From Selaginella tamariscina (lineage: Eukaryota > Streptophyta > Lycopodiopsida > Selaginellales > Selaginellaceae): DNA of 64,000 nt. Shown here one piece after another: positions 1 to 12,234 of this stretch. A model generated the notes under the pieces. It saw only the letters and a program-made list of their open reading frames with translations. It was not told where the DNA came from and searched no databases. The stretch lies in assembly GCA_003024785.1 (NCBI GenBank), contig PUQB01000414.1:160829-224828 (forward strand). Reading direction: 5' to 3'. The position numbers and the translations under genes are program-made. Each line of letters starts with the position of its first letter. The stretch's first letter is position 1.

Positions 1-1093
1 GCATTATTATATTTATTTATTTGCATTTTGAATCTTAATTTTACTTGCCTAATTTTAAAATGTATTAAAATTATATATGTATATTTAATTTTTGTATTAT
101 TTTATAATAACGGACATTATAAAAAATGATGAATTAGATTATAAAAAACTTTTAACATTATTTTAATATCACATGAATTTAATAAAGAGAGAAAAATGAA
201 GTATGTTAAAATTGTGATGATTATATACATTTATTAAACATACTTTATTATTAAACAATTCATATATTTCTTTGCTTTCAACTTTATCTTTGATAAATAT
301 AATTATTAAAAAAGAAATAAAAAAAATATAAAAGTAATTTTTTTCATTTATATTATTTTCTTAAGAGGCTAAGAGTTAAAAAATAAAGAAAATACATACT
401 ATTGTTTTTAATTCTATGTTAAGAACTTATATGTTGTATTTACTATAAACTTTTATTATGTATTTTACACTTTACTTATTTGATGAACAATAAAAAATAT
501 TAATTAAAATTAATTAAGCTTTTAAATCTTTATATTTAAGAACTTTCTTTAAGTCATAAGAACCTTATATTAATATTTGAGTGGGTAAAAGATATTGATA
601 TGTTTTATAATTGAGGTACAATGTACTATAGTAATTATCACGTTGGGTCATTTTTTATAAATAATACATTATTTCAAGTTAAATGTGTAGGACCTCGATC
701 AACTCTTTTTTAATTAATTTAATAATATAAAAATGATACACTTAAATGAAAATATATAAAAAAAATTTATTACTATAACTTAGAAATATAATTGATGTTT
801 AAATGTAATTAAAAGAGTTTTTATGTACCAGAGTGTGAATTCAATAATGTAATTAAATGTACATGTTAAAGTGATGTGTTTAAAAAACTTAGTTGTAACA
901 AATTTTTATAATTATGTACGTAAATATTAAGTTGTTTATTACATTTTTAATTGTACATGCTATTTGTATTTAAATATTATATACAAAAATTCATATACAT
1001 AGAAATACAAATCAAAATTTATAATAAAATTTTAAAGGAATAAGCAATTTAAAGTGAGGTTTTATACTGAATAAAATATACATGTAAAAGTCC
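1..1093. other. AT-rich intergenic DNA
   Basis: Very AT-rich sequence with poly-A/T runs and no coding-like frame, RNA gene or clear repeat that I can see. It lies upstream of the first PPR gene and probably includes its promoter, but no individual promoter element stands out. Confidence 0.6.
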
Positions 1094-1155
1094 ATGGACA
1101 AGAAACTTATAACATCCACGACTGGAATGAAGCATATATTCCATTTGGGGCAACG

Positions 1156-2981
1156 ATGCTTACACAATGTAAGAGCAGTAGAGGAAATCTCAAAGATGCG
1201 AGAAGAGGCGAAGAGAATAGCACCATTTGGAAGGCATTGGTTGCAGAGATTAAGAAATGCGGCACAACAAAGGACTTAGAACGAGGTAAAGTTTTGCATT
1301 CTAAGGCAATAGCAGATGGCTGCTACAACAACAGATATGTATCACACACTCTGATATCCATGTATGGGAAATGCGGCAGCATGTGGGATGCACAGAATGT
1401 TTTCGACAACATGGTCCGGCACGATGTCGTTTCGTGGACGACTCTGATGCTTGGATACGTGGAGAATGGGGAGAGTTTACTAGCTTTAGACGCTTTCACC
1501 ATAATGGACTGCGCACCGGACCGTATCACGTTTGTTGCTGCACTCAAGGCCTGTGCAAGCTTGGAGTCGGACAAGAGTGTCCGTCTACAGAACGGGACGG
1601 CCGTTCATAAACTCAAGGCGTGTGCAAGCTTGGAGTCGGACAGGAGTGTCCGTCTACAGAATGGGACGGCCGTTCATAAACTTGCAAGAGAGAGGGGGCT
1701 TGAGAGAGATCCCCTCGTGGCAAACACACTGGTGTATATGTATTGCAGCTCCGGTAGCATGCGTGAGGCACAGAAGTGTTTCGATAGCATGGCGGAACAC
1801 GATGTTGTGTCTTTTAACTCACTAATGCTCGGATACGTGGAGAACGGGGAGAGTTTGATGGCATTGGAGGTGTTTTGCAGCATGGATTGTGCACCCAACC
1901 ATGTTACATTTACCGCTGCGTCAAGGCATGTGGTGCCTTAGCAGTGGAGAAGAAGACTTGTTTACAAAAGGGAATGCTTATTCATAGACAAGCCAGAGAG
2001 GCTGGGTTGGATAAACACATAGTTGTGGCAAACACACTCGTGGACATGTATGGCAAACTTGGTAGCATGTCTCACGCTTGCAATGTTTTTGAGAGCATGG
2101 CTCATCGCACAGTTGTCTCCTGGACAGCCTTGATACTTGGATATGTGGAAAATGGGGAAGGTTTTGTGGCTTTGGAGGTGTTCGCTAACATGGACTGTGC
2201 ACCGAACAGTGTGACATATGTAGCTGCTCTAAAGGCATGTGCTAGTTTGGGTGCATTAGAAACTGGACAGGACATCCATGACCAGCTCTGTGAGCTTGGA
2301 TGGGAACAGGATGAAATAGTGGCGAACTCTTTGGTGGACTTTTATGCAAAATGCGGTGACATGACTACTGCTGAAGAGGTGTTTAAAAGCATGCGTTGTC
2401 GAGATATAGTCTCGTGGACTTCATTGCTTGGAGGATATGCTTTACTGGGTAACACATGTGAGGTGTTTACTGTGGTTAAGAGGATGCAGGACGCTGGTAT
2501 GCAAATGGACAGTGTGACAATGCTGTTAATTCTTACGGCTTGTAATCATGCTGGTAATGTGGAAGAAGGGGAATACTATTTCGAGTCCATGTCGAAATAC
2601 GGTTCAAGTGCAACTCTTGAGCACTATACATGTATGGTGGACATGTTGGGAAGAGCCAACAGGTTGCAAGAGGCACTATCGCTTGTGAGAAGCATGCCCT
2701 TTGAAGCCAATAGTGGCATGTGGATGACTTTGTTAGGGGCGTGTGGGAAATGGAGTAATGTGGAGGTGGGTAAGGTTGCATTCCATGCATTAATCACTCT
2801 CAATGAGGACATGTTCGATGTCACAGCTGCCTATGTGTTGATGAGAAACATATATAGGAGGCTCGGCATGCAAGCCGAGGAAGAGCTTGTAGAGGGTGCA
2901 AGGAAGAAAGTGAACAGTTTGAAAGCACCAAGACAGACTTGGTTGCATGGTGTTGAGGGAAGGATATGTGTTTTGCACTAG
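1156..2981 (+). CDS. PLS-class pentatricopeptide repeat (PPR) protein, frame broken once
   Basis: PPR proteins of the plant PLS class bind organellar RNA base by base and act in editing, splicing or stability in mitochondria or plastids. The frame from 1156 carries repeats with signatures such as HTLISMYGKCGS and DVVSWTTLMLGYVENG. The frame changes near 1920, and a second frame continues to 2981 with VANTLVDMYGKLGS, DIVSWTSLLGGYA and an E-like tail (MWMTLLGACGK ... YVLMRNIYRRLGM ... TWLHGVEG). There is no DYW domain. The break fits one lost base: GCGTCAAG stands where GCN-NTC-AAG (A-x-K) is expected, for example GG shortened to G. A 69-bp tandem duplication at 1543-1680 adds 23 residues that do not fit the roughly 35-residue repeat period. 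The start is uncertain: an overlapping frame opens at 1094, and no clear transit peptide is visible. It ends convergent with the SET gene. Confidence 0.88.
1543..1680 (+). repeat. 69-bp tandem duplication inside the PPR gene
   Basis: Two adjacent 69-bp copies (1543-1611 and 1612-1680) differ at only about three positions. Each encodes 23 residues beginning LKACASLESD and ending AVHK. Because 69 is a multiple of three, the frame is kept. The copies are almost identical, so the event is recent or has been homogenised. Confidence 0.95.
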
Positions 2982-3342
2982 GAGATAAGATAGAAAGGCA
3001 GGTGAATACCAAGCTAAAAGCACTCTTGAGCATTGATATGTGATCATATGAACTTATCTATGCTAGCATGCATGTATATACAGACCTCATGTCATGTAAC
3101 ATGTATAATATTACATATAATACTATATAAAATGTATAATAACTTGCCTTCTGTTGATTGATTTAAAAAGTATTGAAGTCTCAACCAGTTATACGAATAT
3201 TTGTCTCTGTCAGATGCACACAAGTACACTTAGTAATAAAAACGGGTATGCATATATATTAATTATAACATAATTCTATATATGTTTATAAACCAGAAAG
3301 AATATAACAGATAGAAGAAGAAAACATGGTCAAACCTGGCAG
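2982..3342. other. Convergent intergenic region
   Basis: AT-rich 3' flank between the PPR gene (+) and the SET gene (-). It must hold both polyadenylation regions. Several AATAAA-like strings occur, but none can be assigned with confidence. Confidence 0.5.
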
Positions 3343-5180
3343 TCACCTCTCATCCTTTGCAAGAGAGACGACAATTTCTTCACACTCCTTTCCATCATCT
3401 AAACCACAGTAATTAGTATACACTATCTCCTATGTATGTGGATGTTCTAAGAAACCCCCACAAGAGAGAGAGAAGTGTGTGTGTGTGTGTGTGTGTGTGT
3501 TAGGGAGAGAGAGAGACGCACCTTGCATCCGCTTCAAGAGAGACTCCACGACTTCTTCACTCTGCCTTCCATACAAAGCCGTGACTTCATCCCTGAGCAG
3601 CTCGTCGGCTTCCTCACAATCTAAGACATCTAGATTCCTGTCACGAACCCTGACCATCATCATAAGTGTGCCGTCTACAGCAGGTGCAACTTCATGAAGC
3701 AATCTGAGCACCTTAAGTGGAGAAGGAAAACCCTCTAAACACTTTAACTTCTCAAAGTCACACTCTACATATGCGCCCAGGAATCCCGCACGTAACAAAT
3801 CCTTGTCCTTGGATGAAACCTCCAGTGTTTCAAGTACCTTCTCCACCTTACTCACAGTCTCATTAGCTGAGCCCTCCACATTCACCTGCTGTAATACTTC
3901 TTCATACTGCTGTTCAAGCTTGCACCTCCGACAGTTACAATAAAACTCCGACCACGACACGGCAGACTCTATATAGGAAAAACGTATCTCCTCTCCACTT
4001 TGTAACTCTTTAGCAGCACGTATAAACATGGCCTTACCCACGTCCGTCCGAGACACATTCGGCATACACGAGTGGTTAATAAAAGCCGGAAGTCCCCACA
4101 AGCCGGCCCACGTCTTGTTCCCGGACTCATCCGTACGTCCAAATCCAGCATGTCTTAATACTTTATTGATCATCCTTAGCCGACCACGGACATCAAAGTC
4201 CTCTTCTTCGTCTTCTTCTCTCTCACTACCTTCCCAGCCTTGAAGACGTCCATATCCGGTACCTTCAGAAGCTCGTTTGTGTAGGGAAGTGTGTCAAGCT
4301 GAGCACAAGCTCTAGACGAGCCCATACATGCACGAACAACCTCTACTTTCAAGTCTGTCCCCACATCGTGACCCTTCTGAGCATAAACTGCACCTATCGG
4401 ATTTGAAACAAGGAGGAGCTCTCCTTTCTCCACGTGCCTCGTCACATAAAGTCCCCGTCCGTGTTCCCCAACTCGGATCTCCACCGGACCAATGTAATCT
4501 GCACATTCTGGTGCATCCTCCGACTTCATCCCTCCCACAAGAAAGTCCGAGATATCGTAACTGCCTGACTTCTGCTGCTCTACCAGCATATTGCAATTTG
4601 CGAGAGCTCTCTCCACGTCCGTCTTGTCGGATGCAACTCGGAAAGCCGTCTTCAGGTTCTCCAGACGGGCTCATACAGACCGAGACGATGGAGAGCTCTA
4701 GCCTTTATTACGAGGCTCTTTGCGTGTCCGGGATCGGCACGAAGAGCAATATCTGCTACCCTAACCGAGTCCTCAAGCAAACTCATCCTGAAATGTGTCT
4801 CGGAGAGCTTACACATTGTTTCTACATACTCACGGCTTGTCTTTTCGACCATTGTCATAGCCGAGGAGTAATACAATGCGGCAGTTGCATACTTACCACG
4901 GTCGAAGAGCTTGTCTGCGAGGATCCTGTGGTCGTTTGGTAGTCCTCGTTGCTTGTTCGGAAGCCGATCAGGAGAAACTCTGCTCTGGATGGGACCATTA
5001 CAAGCGGGTGAAGCTCTTCCTGGTTGCTGTCCGAGATGAATGTGCACATTGGCTCTCGGATGAGTACTAATGCCCCTTTGCCCGGTATCCACATCTCTGC
5101 TTTTCCTGTAAGACCATTGTGTGTCTGTGCGTGGGTGCGTGCGTGTCTGTGTGTGTGTGTGAGAGAGAGATTGTATGACA

Positions 5181-5215
<35 letters not shown>

Positions 5216-6011
5216 TGCAGATAGAGCAACTATGCCGAGTATTATATATATGTTATGTAATAGTTTATCTGTTGTACACACATGCACCACACACATACAC
5301 AGGTTATGGATATACAGTGAGACAATGCATATAACACATAGAGTTTATATGCTTTGCGTAAGTGTAACTTATCTTGTCACACCAACACACATGCTTTCTG
5401 TGTTCATCACTATAGTAGATACATAACACGCACGCACGGACGACAACCCAAAGATGTGCACATACACACATGTGCTTCCTGTTTCGTCACACATCATATA
5501 AACTTTATAGCAGCAATCGGTATGGACTCATTGCAGATGCCCATTGTGGTTATATGCATGACAGTCATGAAATGTACACACACAGATGTATATTATATTA
5601 TATAACAACCTACCTGTTTGGCATTCTTGTGAATGCAAGCATGAATTTGGACAATGCAATGATCTCCATCTCTGTGGCAGTCCTCAATCACGTTAAAACA
5701 CTGGTACCGACCTTAACAGGCTCCGCAGCGACTACACCAGTAATGCCCGCACGGCCGGGCATGAAATTGGGAAACATGAAGCTCTTCTTGTTTTGTTGCT
5801 GCTGGAAATCAGAGAGGAGCGACCTGGATGTGCAGAAATTGAAGATTTCTGTGCTTGTCTTGGAATTTGGGGACGGCCATTCTATGCATTCGATTGCACT
5901 GCTGTTGTATTCAAGCAGCTTGCGTATCCTGTCGCGTGTCTCCAATGCAGACAATGCTGTCCTTACTAGAGTGCTGAAGGATCTTCGTGCTGCTCCGGGG
6001 CTTCTCGCCAT
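3343..6011 (-). CDS. TPR-SET domain protein (SMYD/ATXR1-like methyltransferase)
   Basis: A predicted SET-domain lysine methyltransferase with an N-terminal TPR-like region. Likely exons: 6011-5614 (start MARSPGAARR; donor CAG/gtaggt), 5105-3522 (acceptor cttacag) and 3398-3343 (ending VVSLAKDER). Visible parts are a TPR-like helix pair (ILADKLFDRGKYATAALYYS, then ADPGHAKSLVIKARALHRLG), the SET opening (VEIRVGEHGRGLYVTRHVEKGE), the catalytic-core motif INHSCMPNVSR, and the post-SET-like cysteines YCNCRRC. Four frame changes (about 5711, 4936, 4665 and 4246) each fit one base lost from a short run, with coding sense resuming immediately. The junction of exons 1 and 2 is also one base out of phase. 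The 3' intron carries a (GT)n tract and the first intron carries GT, GA and TA tracts. Family membership is clear from the SET motif; the closest relative is my recollection of plant TPR-SET proteins. The substrate is unknown. Confidence 0.82.
3475..3500. repeat. (GT)n microsatellite in the last SET-gene intron
   Basis: About 13 GT dinucleotides followed by GA repeats, just inside the donor at 3521. Read through without splicing, it would give a His-Thr run, so it is better treated as intron. Confidence 0.85.
5143..5213. repeat. Compound TG/GA/TA microsatellite in the first SET-gene intron
   Basis: Runs of TG, then GA, then about 14 TA dinucleotides, lying between the donor at 5613 and the acceptor at 5106. 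The arrangement resembles compound microsatellites in other introns of this window. Confidence 0.85.
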
Positions 6012-6038
6012 TGTACCCTAAACCCCAAACCCTAAACA
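6012..6038 (-). promoter_or_regulatory. Telobox cluster upstream of the SET gene
   Basis: Immediately before the ATG, the plus strand reads ACCCTAAACCCCAAACCCTA, that is, two AAACCCTA-type teloboxes in the 5' leader. Teloboxes are known plant elements near the starts of translation- and growth-related genes and are bound by telobox-binding factors. The function here is inferred from position. Confidence 0.6.
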
Positions 6039-6502
6039 CACATTTCACTCATTTCTTAAATAAAATTTATATTAAATTTATTATAATATATATATAAACT
6101 AAGATTCAATCAAGACATTCTTATATAAATACGCAAGTTCGAGTTATTATAATTTACATATTAAAGTAGTTTAACATGTCAAAATTTGATATTTGTTATA
6201 TGTATATATATAATGTACGTGCATGTGTGTTAAAATAGAACTAAATTATGTTTACCTTTTGAAATTTTAATATCAAAATATGTTAAGAAATAATAATCAT
6301 ATATTCTAAATTTAGATATACATAGTTAGAACTATATAGATATATATTATATATATAGAATTCAAACTATATGTTTGTTTGTTATCATTTCTTATAAAAT
6401 TTTATCATTATTCTATTTTAATAAAATTTAATAATTTAATTAAGACATCTTTAGCATATACTTTAAATATAAATATTATTAATATCTTTGAAGGACTATA
6501 CC
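6039..6502. other. AT-rich intergenic DNA
   Basis: AT-rich spacer between the SET gene start and the end of the second PPR gene, with TA-rich simple sequence. Both neighbours are on the minus strand, so it contains the SET promoter and the PPR 3' flank. No gene is visible. Confidence 0.5.
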
Positions 6503-8400
6503 TCACCTGTTTAGAGCACATAATTTAGTTGTGTTAGAAAGAGTAACATATGCAGATGCTGCATGTTGCTCCATCTTAACAACATGACTGGCAACACTTA
6601 AGCTACTTTGGGTACTATTACAGGCACCAAGAAGAGACATATAGCAAGCACCATCAAGCTCAACAGGTATGTTTTGTATTAACTCTTTGGCATCCTCAAT
6701 CCTGCCAGCTCTACTGAGAAGATCCACAATGCAACCAAAATGCTTGCTTGTTCGCGAAACCCTCAAGTCCTGTTCCATTGAAGCAAACACCTGTAACCCT
6801 TCCTCGAGCAGCCCTCCATGATTACAGGCATGAAAGACACTCAAACAGGTGATATCATTTGGGTGCACACCATATAATAACATTGTTCTAAAAACCTTCA
6901 CCACCTCATCAAAATCCCTGTACTGGGCATTTGCTGCAATTATGGAGCTCCATGATGTTACATTCATTCCCATATACATTTTGCTTTCAAAAACCATTCT
7001 TGCATTCTCTAAGCTCCCACATTTTGCATACATGTTAACCATTGATTTCTTAACATGTCGGAACCGTCGAATCCCTCGGTGGAAACACGAACGTGAGCCT
7101 TCCTTGCTTCATCTAAGTCCCCGGATGAAGTGCATGCCTCCACAAGCCCGATATAAGTTAGCTCATTTGGCTTAATCCCTTCTAAATCCATCTTCTTGTA
7201 GTGTTTTAAAGCTTCTTTATATTGCCCGAATTGGGCATATGCAACAGCCATTGCGTTCCACGACACGAGATTTCTTGTATGCATCCTATTAAAGATCCCC
7301 ATGGCATCCTCCAACCTCCCACATTTTCCATACATGTTGAGGAGTGCAGTTTCTACAAAAACCGAACCGGTACGAGAACGGGCACGAACTCTCTTTTCCA
7401 TTTCCAAGTGAACGAGTCTACCGGTTTCCAGATGTTGAGTTCCAGTGCAGCCACTCAAGAGACTCACAAAGGTGATTTCATTAGCTTGTACACCTTGTAT
7501 ACACATCTTTTTATATACATCCAACGCGCCCTGCAAATCCCCATTCTCGGTATTTGCAGTAATAATCGAGTTCCACGAGACGAGATTTGTTCTAGGTAGT
7601 TTCTCGAACACCATCTTTGCAAGATGGATACTCTTACATTTCCCATACATATTAATGATGGAATTCATTAAGAAGACTTCCGTATCCATTCCAGTTATAG
7701 CAGCCTGATAATGAACCCACTTGCCCAAGTTTAAGTTTCCTGCTTTGGAGCAAGCAGATAGAACAGCCACCATGGTGACCGAGTCAGGCTTTACCCCTTC
7801 AAGTTGTATACTCCGAAACAAATGAAAAACGTCATTCGGTTCACCAAAATGATCGCAAGCCTCCATGAAAGTTGTCCACGAGATGATATCGGACTCTGGC
7901 ATTCCACGGAGGACGTTCCACGCATCTCCGAACTGCTTGAACCTACAGTAAAGATTGATCAAGGCATTCCCTAAGGACACTTGCAAGTCGAGGAGACCAT
8001 ATTGTACAAGTCTCTCGTGCAGCTGCCTGCCTTTGTTCAGACTGCAAACACCCAGCAACGTCAAGAATGTAACATGTGTAGGCTTGATCAGCGATTCCAG
8101 ATCCATGTGATGAAAGAGCTCTAAAGCTTCTGTGTGATGCCCGTTCTGGGCATATGCTGCAATTGCCAGATTCCAAGTGTATGCATTCTTCTTGTTCACT
8201 TGATTGAATACCTCCCGTGCGTGAAGTGTGCTACCGCATTTTCCATACATTTGGATGAGGAGGTTTCCCATGTATGTACCATAGTTTGCACCACACGAGG
8301 AAACGAGACGAGCATGAGCTTTCTTTGCTGCCTCCAAGTCTTGCAATTCTCCACATCTCTTGAGAAGGATTGAGAAACTCTCTAAGTCCGTACAGTTCAT
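6503..8400 (-). CDS. PLS-class PPR protein, frame broken once, short C-terminus
   Basis: An organellar RNA-binding PPR protein (role inferred from the family). The frame opening at ATG 8400 (MNCTDLESF) carries many repeats: GNLLIQMYGKCGS, NAYTWNLAIAAYAQNG, SIINMYGKCKS, TNLVSWNSIITANTENG and NLVSWNAMAVAYAQFG. Near 7045 it shifts into a second frame that continues with MVNMYAKCGSLENARMVFE and SWSSIIAANAQ and ends at 6503. The break fits one lost T (AAT-TCA read as AATCA). The end is early: after MSLLGACN and AYVTLSN, where an E motif would normally follow, the frame stops shortly after a possible splice donor (AACAG/gtgagg at about 6508). The tail may therefore lie in an unseen exon or be lost. 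The repeat wording closely resembles lycophyte PPRs. The start lies 87 bp downstream of the stop of the neighbouring minus-strand gene. Confidence 0.88.
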
Positions 8401-8487
8401 TCTCGCTGAGATCGACACTGTAACAATGGCGATTTCTTCTATATATACACAAAAGAAATATAATCTAAAGGTGACTGAGAGTGCATT

Positions 8488-9627
8488 TCACTCATCAGCT
8501 CCACTGCTGTGTGCTACTGATGGAGAATCCCATCTGTCCAAATACTTCAAAGCATGACTCAATGCATCCAAGTTCAAAACGGCCTCAATATCTTCCTTCC
8601 TCTTGCTCAAATGACTGCAACACAAAAGAAACTTAACAACACACATACACACGAAGAGCAAATACATACTCTATGTACACGCTCGCATTGTGTTCACCCT
8701 TCTTAGGCTTCTCCCCTCGTTTATGCATGTCCCTTATAAGTGCAATTGAATCCAAATGCCTCTGGTAGAACCGCTCTGAATTCTTCTTGTCATCTTTGAT
8801 ACTGCAACTCTAGTTATATAAGTTTTCATATGATAATGATTAACCACACACAATGAGAATACGTACTTCCTCCTTGTCATACGCTCTCTTTCTCTTGGAG
8901 AAGGTACTTCAGTGCTTACATTCCAAGCACCCCACATATCAGGCCTTGCAAAAAACCGACTAGGCCTGTGAATCTAAAAGGTAACAATAATTAATAATCC
9001 AATTCTATAGCTATGCAGTATGATTATTAGTTATAGTACCTTGAACATCTTGGGTGGATCATCTGGTTTGGTCCCAAAAACACGGGGGTTCTTCTTGATC
9101 TTTGGAAGATACCAACACTGTAAAGCTCTGATCTTCGGATCAAATGCATTTGTCTCAATGGTACAAATGTTATCGAGCTTCATGTGGGATACAGATCTCC
9201 CAAACTTCATGAAGTTCTTCTCAGGATTGGTATCCCATTTAAGCGGCCGCTTACCCAATGGATCCGCAGTAGATTCGAGATCCACAAGATCGTGAATCTT
9301 CTTTGCCTACATAAGAAACCATTTACCTTAAACATCCGAATAACCCACCGCAAGAAAGTCCATAATAGCGACTTGATCGACATATAAGAGACCATTTGCC
9401 CTGTTTATCGCTAAACATCCTTAAGAACTGACTTAATCTCCTGGGCATTTGAAAATTTCCATGAAACATGGGCATTTGCTTGTTGGGGACCAATGAAAAT
9501 TGCAATTAAAGACCTGTGAAAAACTTATTACATGTTGTGGTGGTGATGGCATCACATGATCCTCACGATCGTAGTTCACAGGGTAGCCTATGCGGCCTGC
9601 TGTGGCAGCTCGCAAAGCGGGATGCAT
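8488..9627 (-). CDS. Conserved five-exon gene, unidentified 242-residue protein
   Basis: I do not recognise the family. A clean model has exons 9627-9532, 9306-9040, 8973-8867, 8801-8670 and 8614-8488. All have GT-AG borders, all phases match, and the total is 729 nt including the stop. The protein starts MHPALRAATAGRIGYPVNYD and has a central block with GRSVSHMKLDNICTIETN and QCWYLPKIKKNPRVFG. It then has an aromatic/proline segment (HRPSRFFARPDMWGAWNV), a charged helical stretch and a helical end (LNLDALSHALKYLDRWD). It is basic and soluble-looking, with no membrane segment. A small mitochondrial or ribosome-associated protein is possible, but this is only a guess from composition. The five in-phase junctions make it a real gene. 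Confidence 0.8.
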
Positions 9628-10176
9628 TGTTATTCTTCTGTCACCAAAAGCCGTAAGTAAGAACCCTAAATTCAAATTCGAATTTACATGCCACGTGTCT
9701 AGACAGTTGCGACCGTTACTTTACAATTCCTTTATAATATATATGTATATGTGTGTGTGTTTCATTTTAACGAAAAATGTTATGTTTTAGTCTATATTCT
9801 TTATGAGAGAGAGATATATGTTATTTGCATCTAGCACACATAACATATACACATATACGTATAATAAATTATAATAGTTCAAGCTTACCTACAATTAAAA
9901 CTAAGAAAATTGTACTTTGAGATTAACTAAGAATTACATTAGTTGCATGCGTAGACGGTATATGCACGTACATTATGTGATGCTCAGCGTTTACAAAATT
10001 TAAAATTTTAACTTATAAAATTTCCTACGACTTTGAAATAAAAAAGGAAATACAGAAATCCAGCCGTAAACTTCTTGTAATTAAAAAAGTTTATAAGTAA
10101 GATTTCCTAAAACTTGTGATTTTAAATGGTCCCTTTTTACATAAGATGCTTAGCATACTTCCCATAAGATTTCTAA
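9628..10176. other. AT-rich intergenic DNA
   Basis: AT-rich spacer with a short TG run near 9752 and poly-A/T. It holds the promoter of the five-exon gene and the 3' flank of the hAT remnant. No other feature seen. Confidence 0.5.
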
Positions 10177-12104
10177 TGTTGAACTGCTAGATGAATGGGA
10201 AACTCATCAAGTTTTTTCATTGGTGGCCCATATAAAGCAATTCTCAACAGAGAATCTATAGTGCTAGTTTTCAATCTGTTTCTCCACTTATCTTTGATAT
10301 GGCTCAGCTTGCTTAATCCTCTTTCACAGATAGCTGTACTACAACACTAAACCATTCCAAGTCCTCCCAACTTAACAAGCTCTGAGTACTTCTCTTGATA
10401 AGCTCTCACAGACATAAAATCTTCGTCACCTCCAAGAAACCTTTTCCTTGCCATTCTGTTGAAGCTTGAACTTTGAACTTCTTGTACTTAGCTAGAACAA
10501 CTTCCTTAGATAAGAGCTTGAGAAAGCTCTTCCCAGCAACCTGTTTGTCTTCTCCATAAAACCTCAAAAGAGCATCAACTTCCAAAATACCATAATCCTT
10601 CAAAGCTCTATTACTTGTAGGCATATGCAAAGGACTAAGTGCTTTGAAGTTCTCCAAGACACATGCCTCCTTAAACCTTCTCTTTAAACTCTCCACCACC
10701 ACTTTTGAGAAGTCTTGCTGGAACTGGAGAGCCAAATCTAAATCCGTTTTTCCATCCACACTTCTATCTAGCTCAATCCCTCTATAAAAGCATCCTTTCA
10801 CAGCCCCTCTAAGTGCATGCAATTGTCCATCTACTGGACCATAATCAGGAACAAGTACATACCCTTTGCTGTCTGTCTTTGAGGCATCCATAGGTGCTTC
10901 CTCTAGAAACTCCATCTCTATTTGTCTGACTAGTCCTGCCACTAAGGTTACGTCCAAAAAGTCAAGGTTCAAGTCAGTGACCAACGTAAAACATCAGCCA
11001 GAAAATGCAATACATAAACCACTGTAAAATCTGCTAGCTTCTGGAAAAGAGTAGGTTTCTCCTCTTCAAGATCTCCATGACAGGCTCAAAGTTTGTACAA
11101 AGCTTGTCAACAGCTGCATGTCTAGACAACCATCTGGTCCCTTGAATTGCTTCAAGCTTACTTGGAATATAAGCAAGTTCTTCCTGTAAGCTTTGCAAGT
11201 GACTTGATCTTTGAGAGCTCCTAAAAAAAAGGCTGCTACAGAATTCACCAATTTATCCACTCTTGTCATCATCTCTTTGCACCTCACATCCTTTGCACAA
11301 TCCCCACTGCCAGATTACTTCTATGAGCTACACAATGCAAAGATGTGATGAAAGGATTGACTTGCTTCAACCTTGTAGCAACTCCAGTATTTCTCCCTAC
11401 CATCACAGAGGCTCCATCGCTGCCAAATGCTACTAGCTTGCTCATGTCCAAACCAAGCTCCATAATTTTCTTGAAAATAGCCTGCATTATTATCTGTTAA
11501 GGCTAATAATCCTAAATAAGCATGCTTAACTTCGGCCTCTTCAACGTAGCAAACATAGCAAATCAAGTGCTGAACAGTGCTTATATCTGTGGCCTCATCA
11601 ATCATAAGCCCAAACCAAGGACTTTGATTGATCCTTTGAGAAACATTCTTCTCTAAAATGTGGCTGATGCTAGAGATGAACTTTTTGCATGCCTTGTCAT
11701 TGTTGTAATGTGAAGGCAAATGACAACCAGTAGACTTCAAGAGCAAGCACAAAGATTGAAACTTGTTGAGGGAGAGATCCTCTTTTCCAACAAATAAAGC
11801 AGCCTTGAAGAGTGTTGTTAGCTGCTCATCCACATGAACTTGCTGCTTCTAACAACTGTATCCAAAGAACCTTTTCCTTTTTCCATCAACCATATGGCAT
11901 TCTTGCTTCTAGCATGTTCTGAAAGGCTGAAGTTCTGATATTTGTAGCTCCATTCTTGCCAAAAGCAGTCCTGTTACCCCTATCCTGCTTGCAAGCTACA
12001 CAAAACACTCTTCCTTTATCATAATCAAATCTCAGCACCCAAGCTTGATTTCCAAAGCTTTCTTGCATCTCTGATCCTGTTTTCTTCAGGCTCTTGATTT
12101 TCAA
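10177..12104 (-). mobile_element. Broken hAT-superfamily transposase
   Basis: Minus-strand coding pieces in several frames, in family order. An N-terminal zinc-finger-like region (VFCVACKQDRGNRTAFGKNG, 12104-11886) comes first. The catalytic core follows with SPWFGLMIDEATDIS (about 11610), VAFGSDGASVMVGRNTGVA (about 11420) and TSLHCVAHRSNLAV. Further downstream is a helical region (10984-10406). The C-terminal hAT dimerisation block follows: CERGLSKLSHIKDKWRNRL (about 10280), then RIALYGPP, ending near 10177. The domain order matches hAT transposases of the zinc-finger/TTF type that lack introns. At least four frame breaks separate the pieces, so it is inactive as sequenced, though some breaks may be the homopolymer errors seen elsewhere here. 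I found no convincing terminal inverted repeats or 8-bp duplication. Confidence 0.85.
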
Positions 12105-12234
12105 TCACCACCTCAGCTTCCTGATTCAATGTTTTTCTACTCTGCCAAACCAGCTATCCAATGGTCCATTTCTCATTTTTTTCTCTTACTTCGTGCTCAA
12201 GCTCATGTTGCTCATTCTCCATAAGATTTGATAC

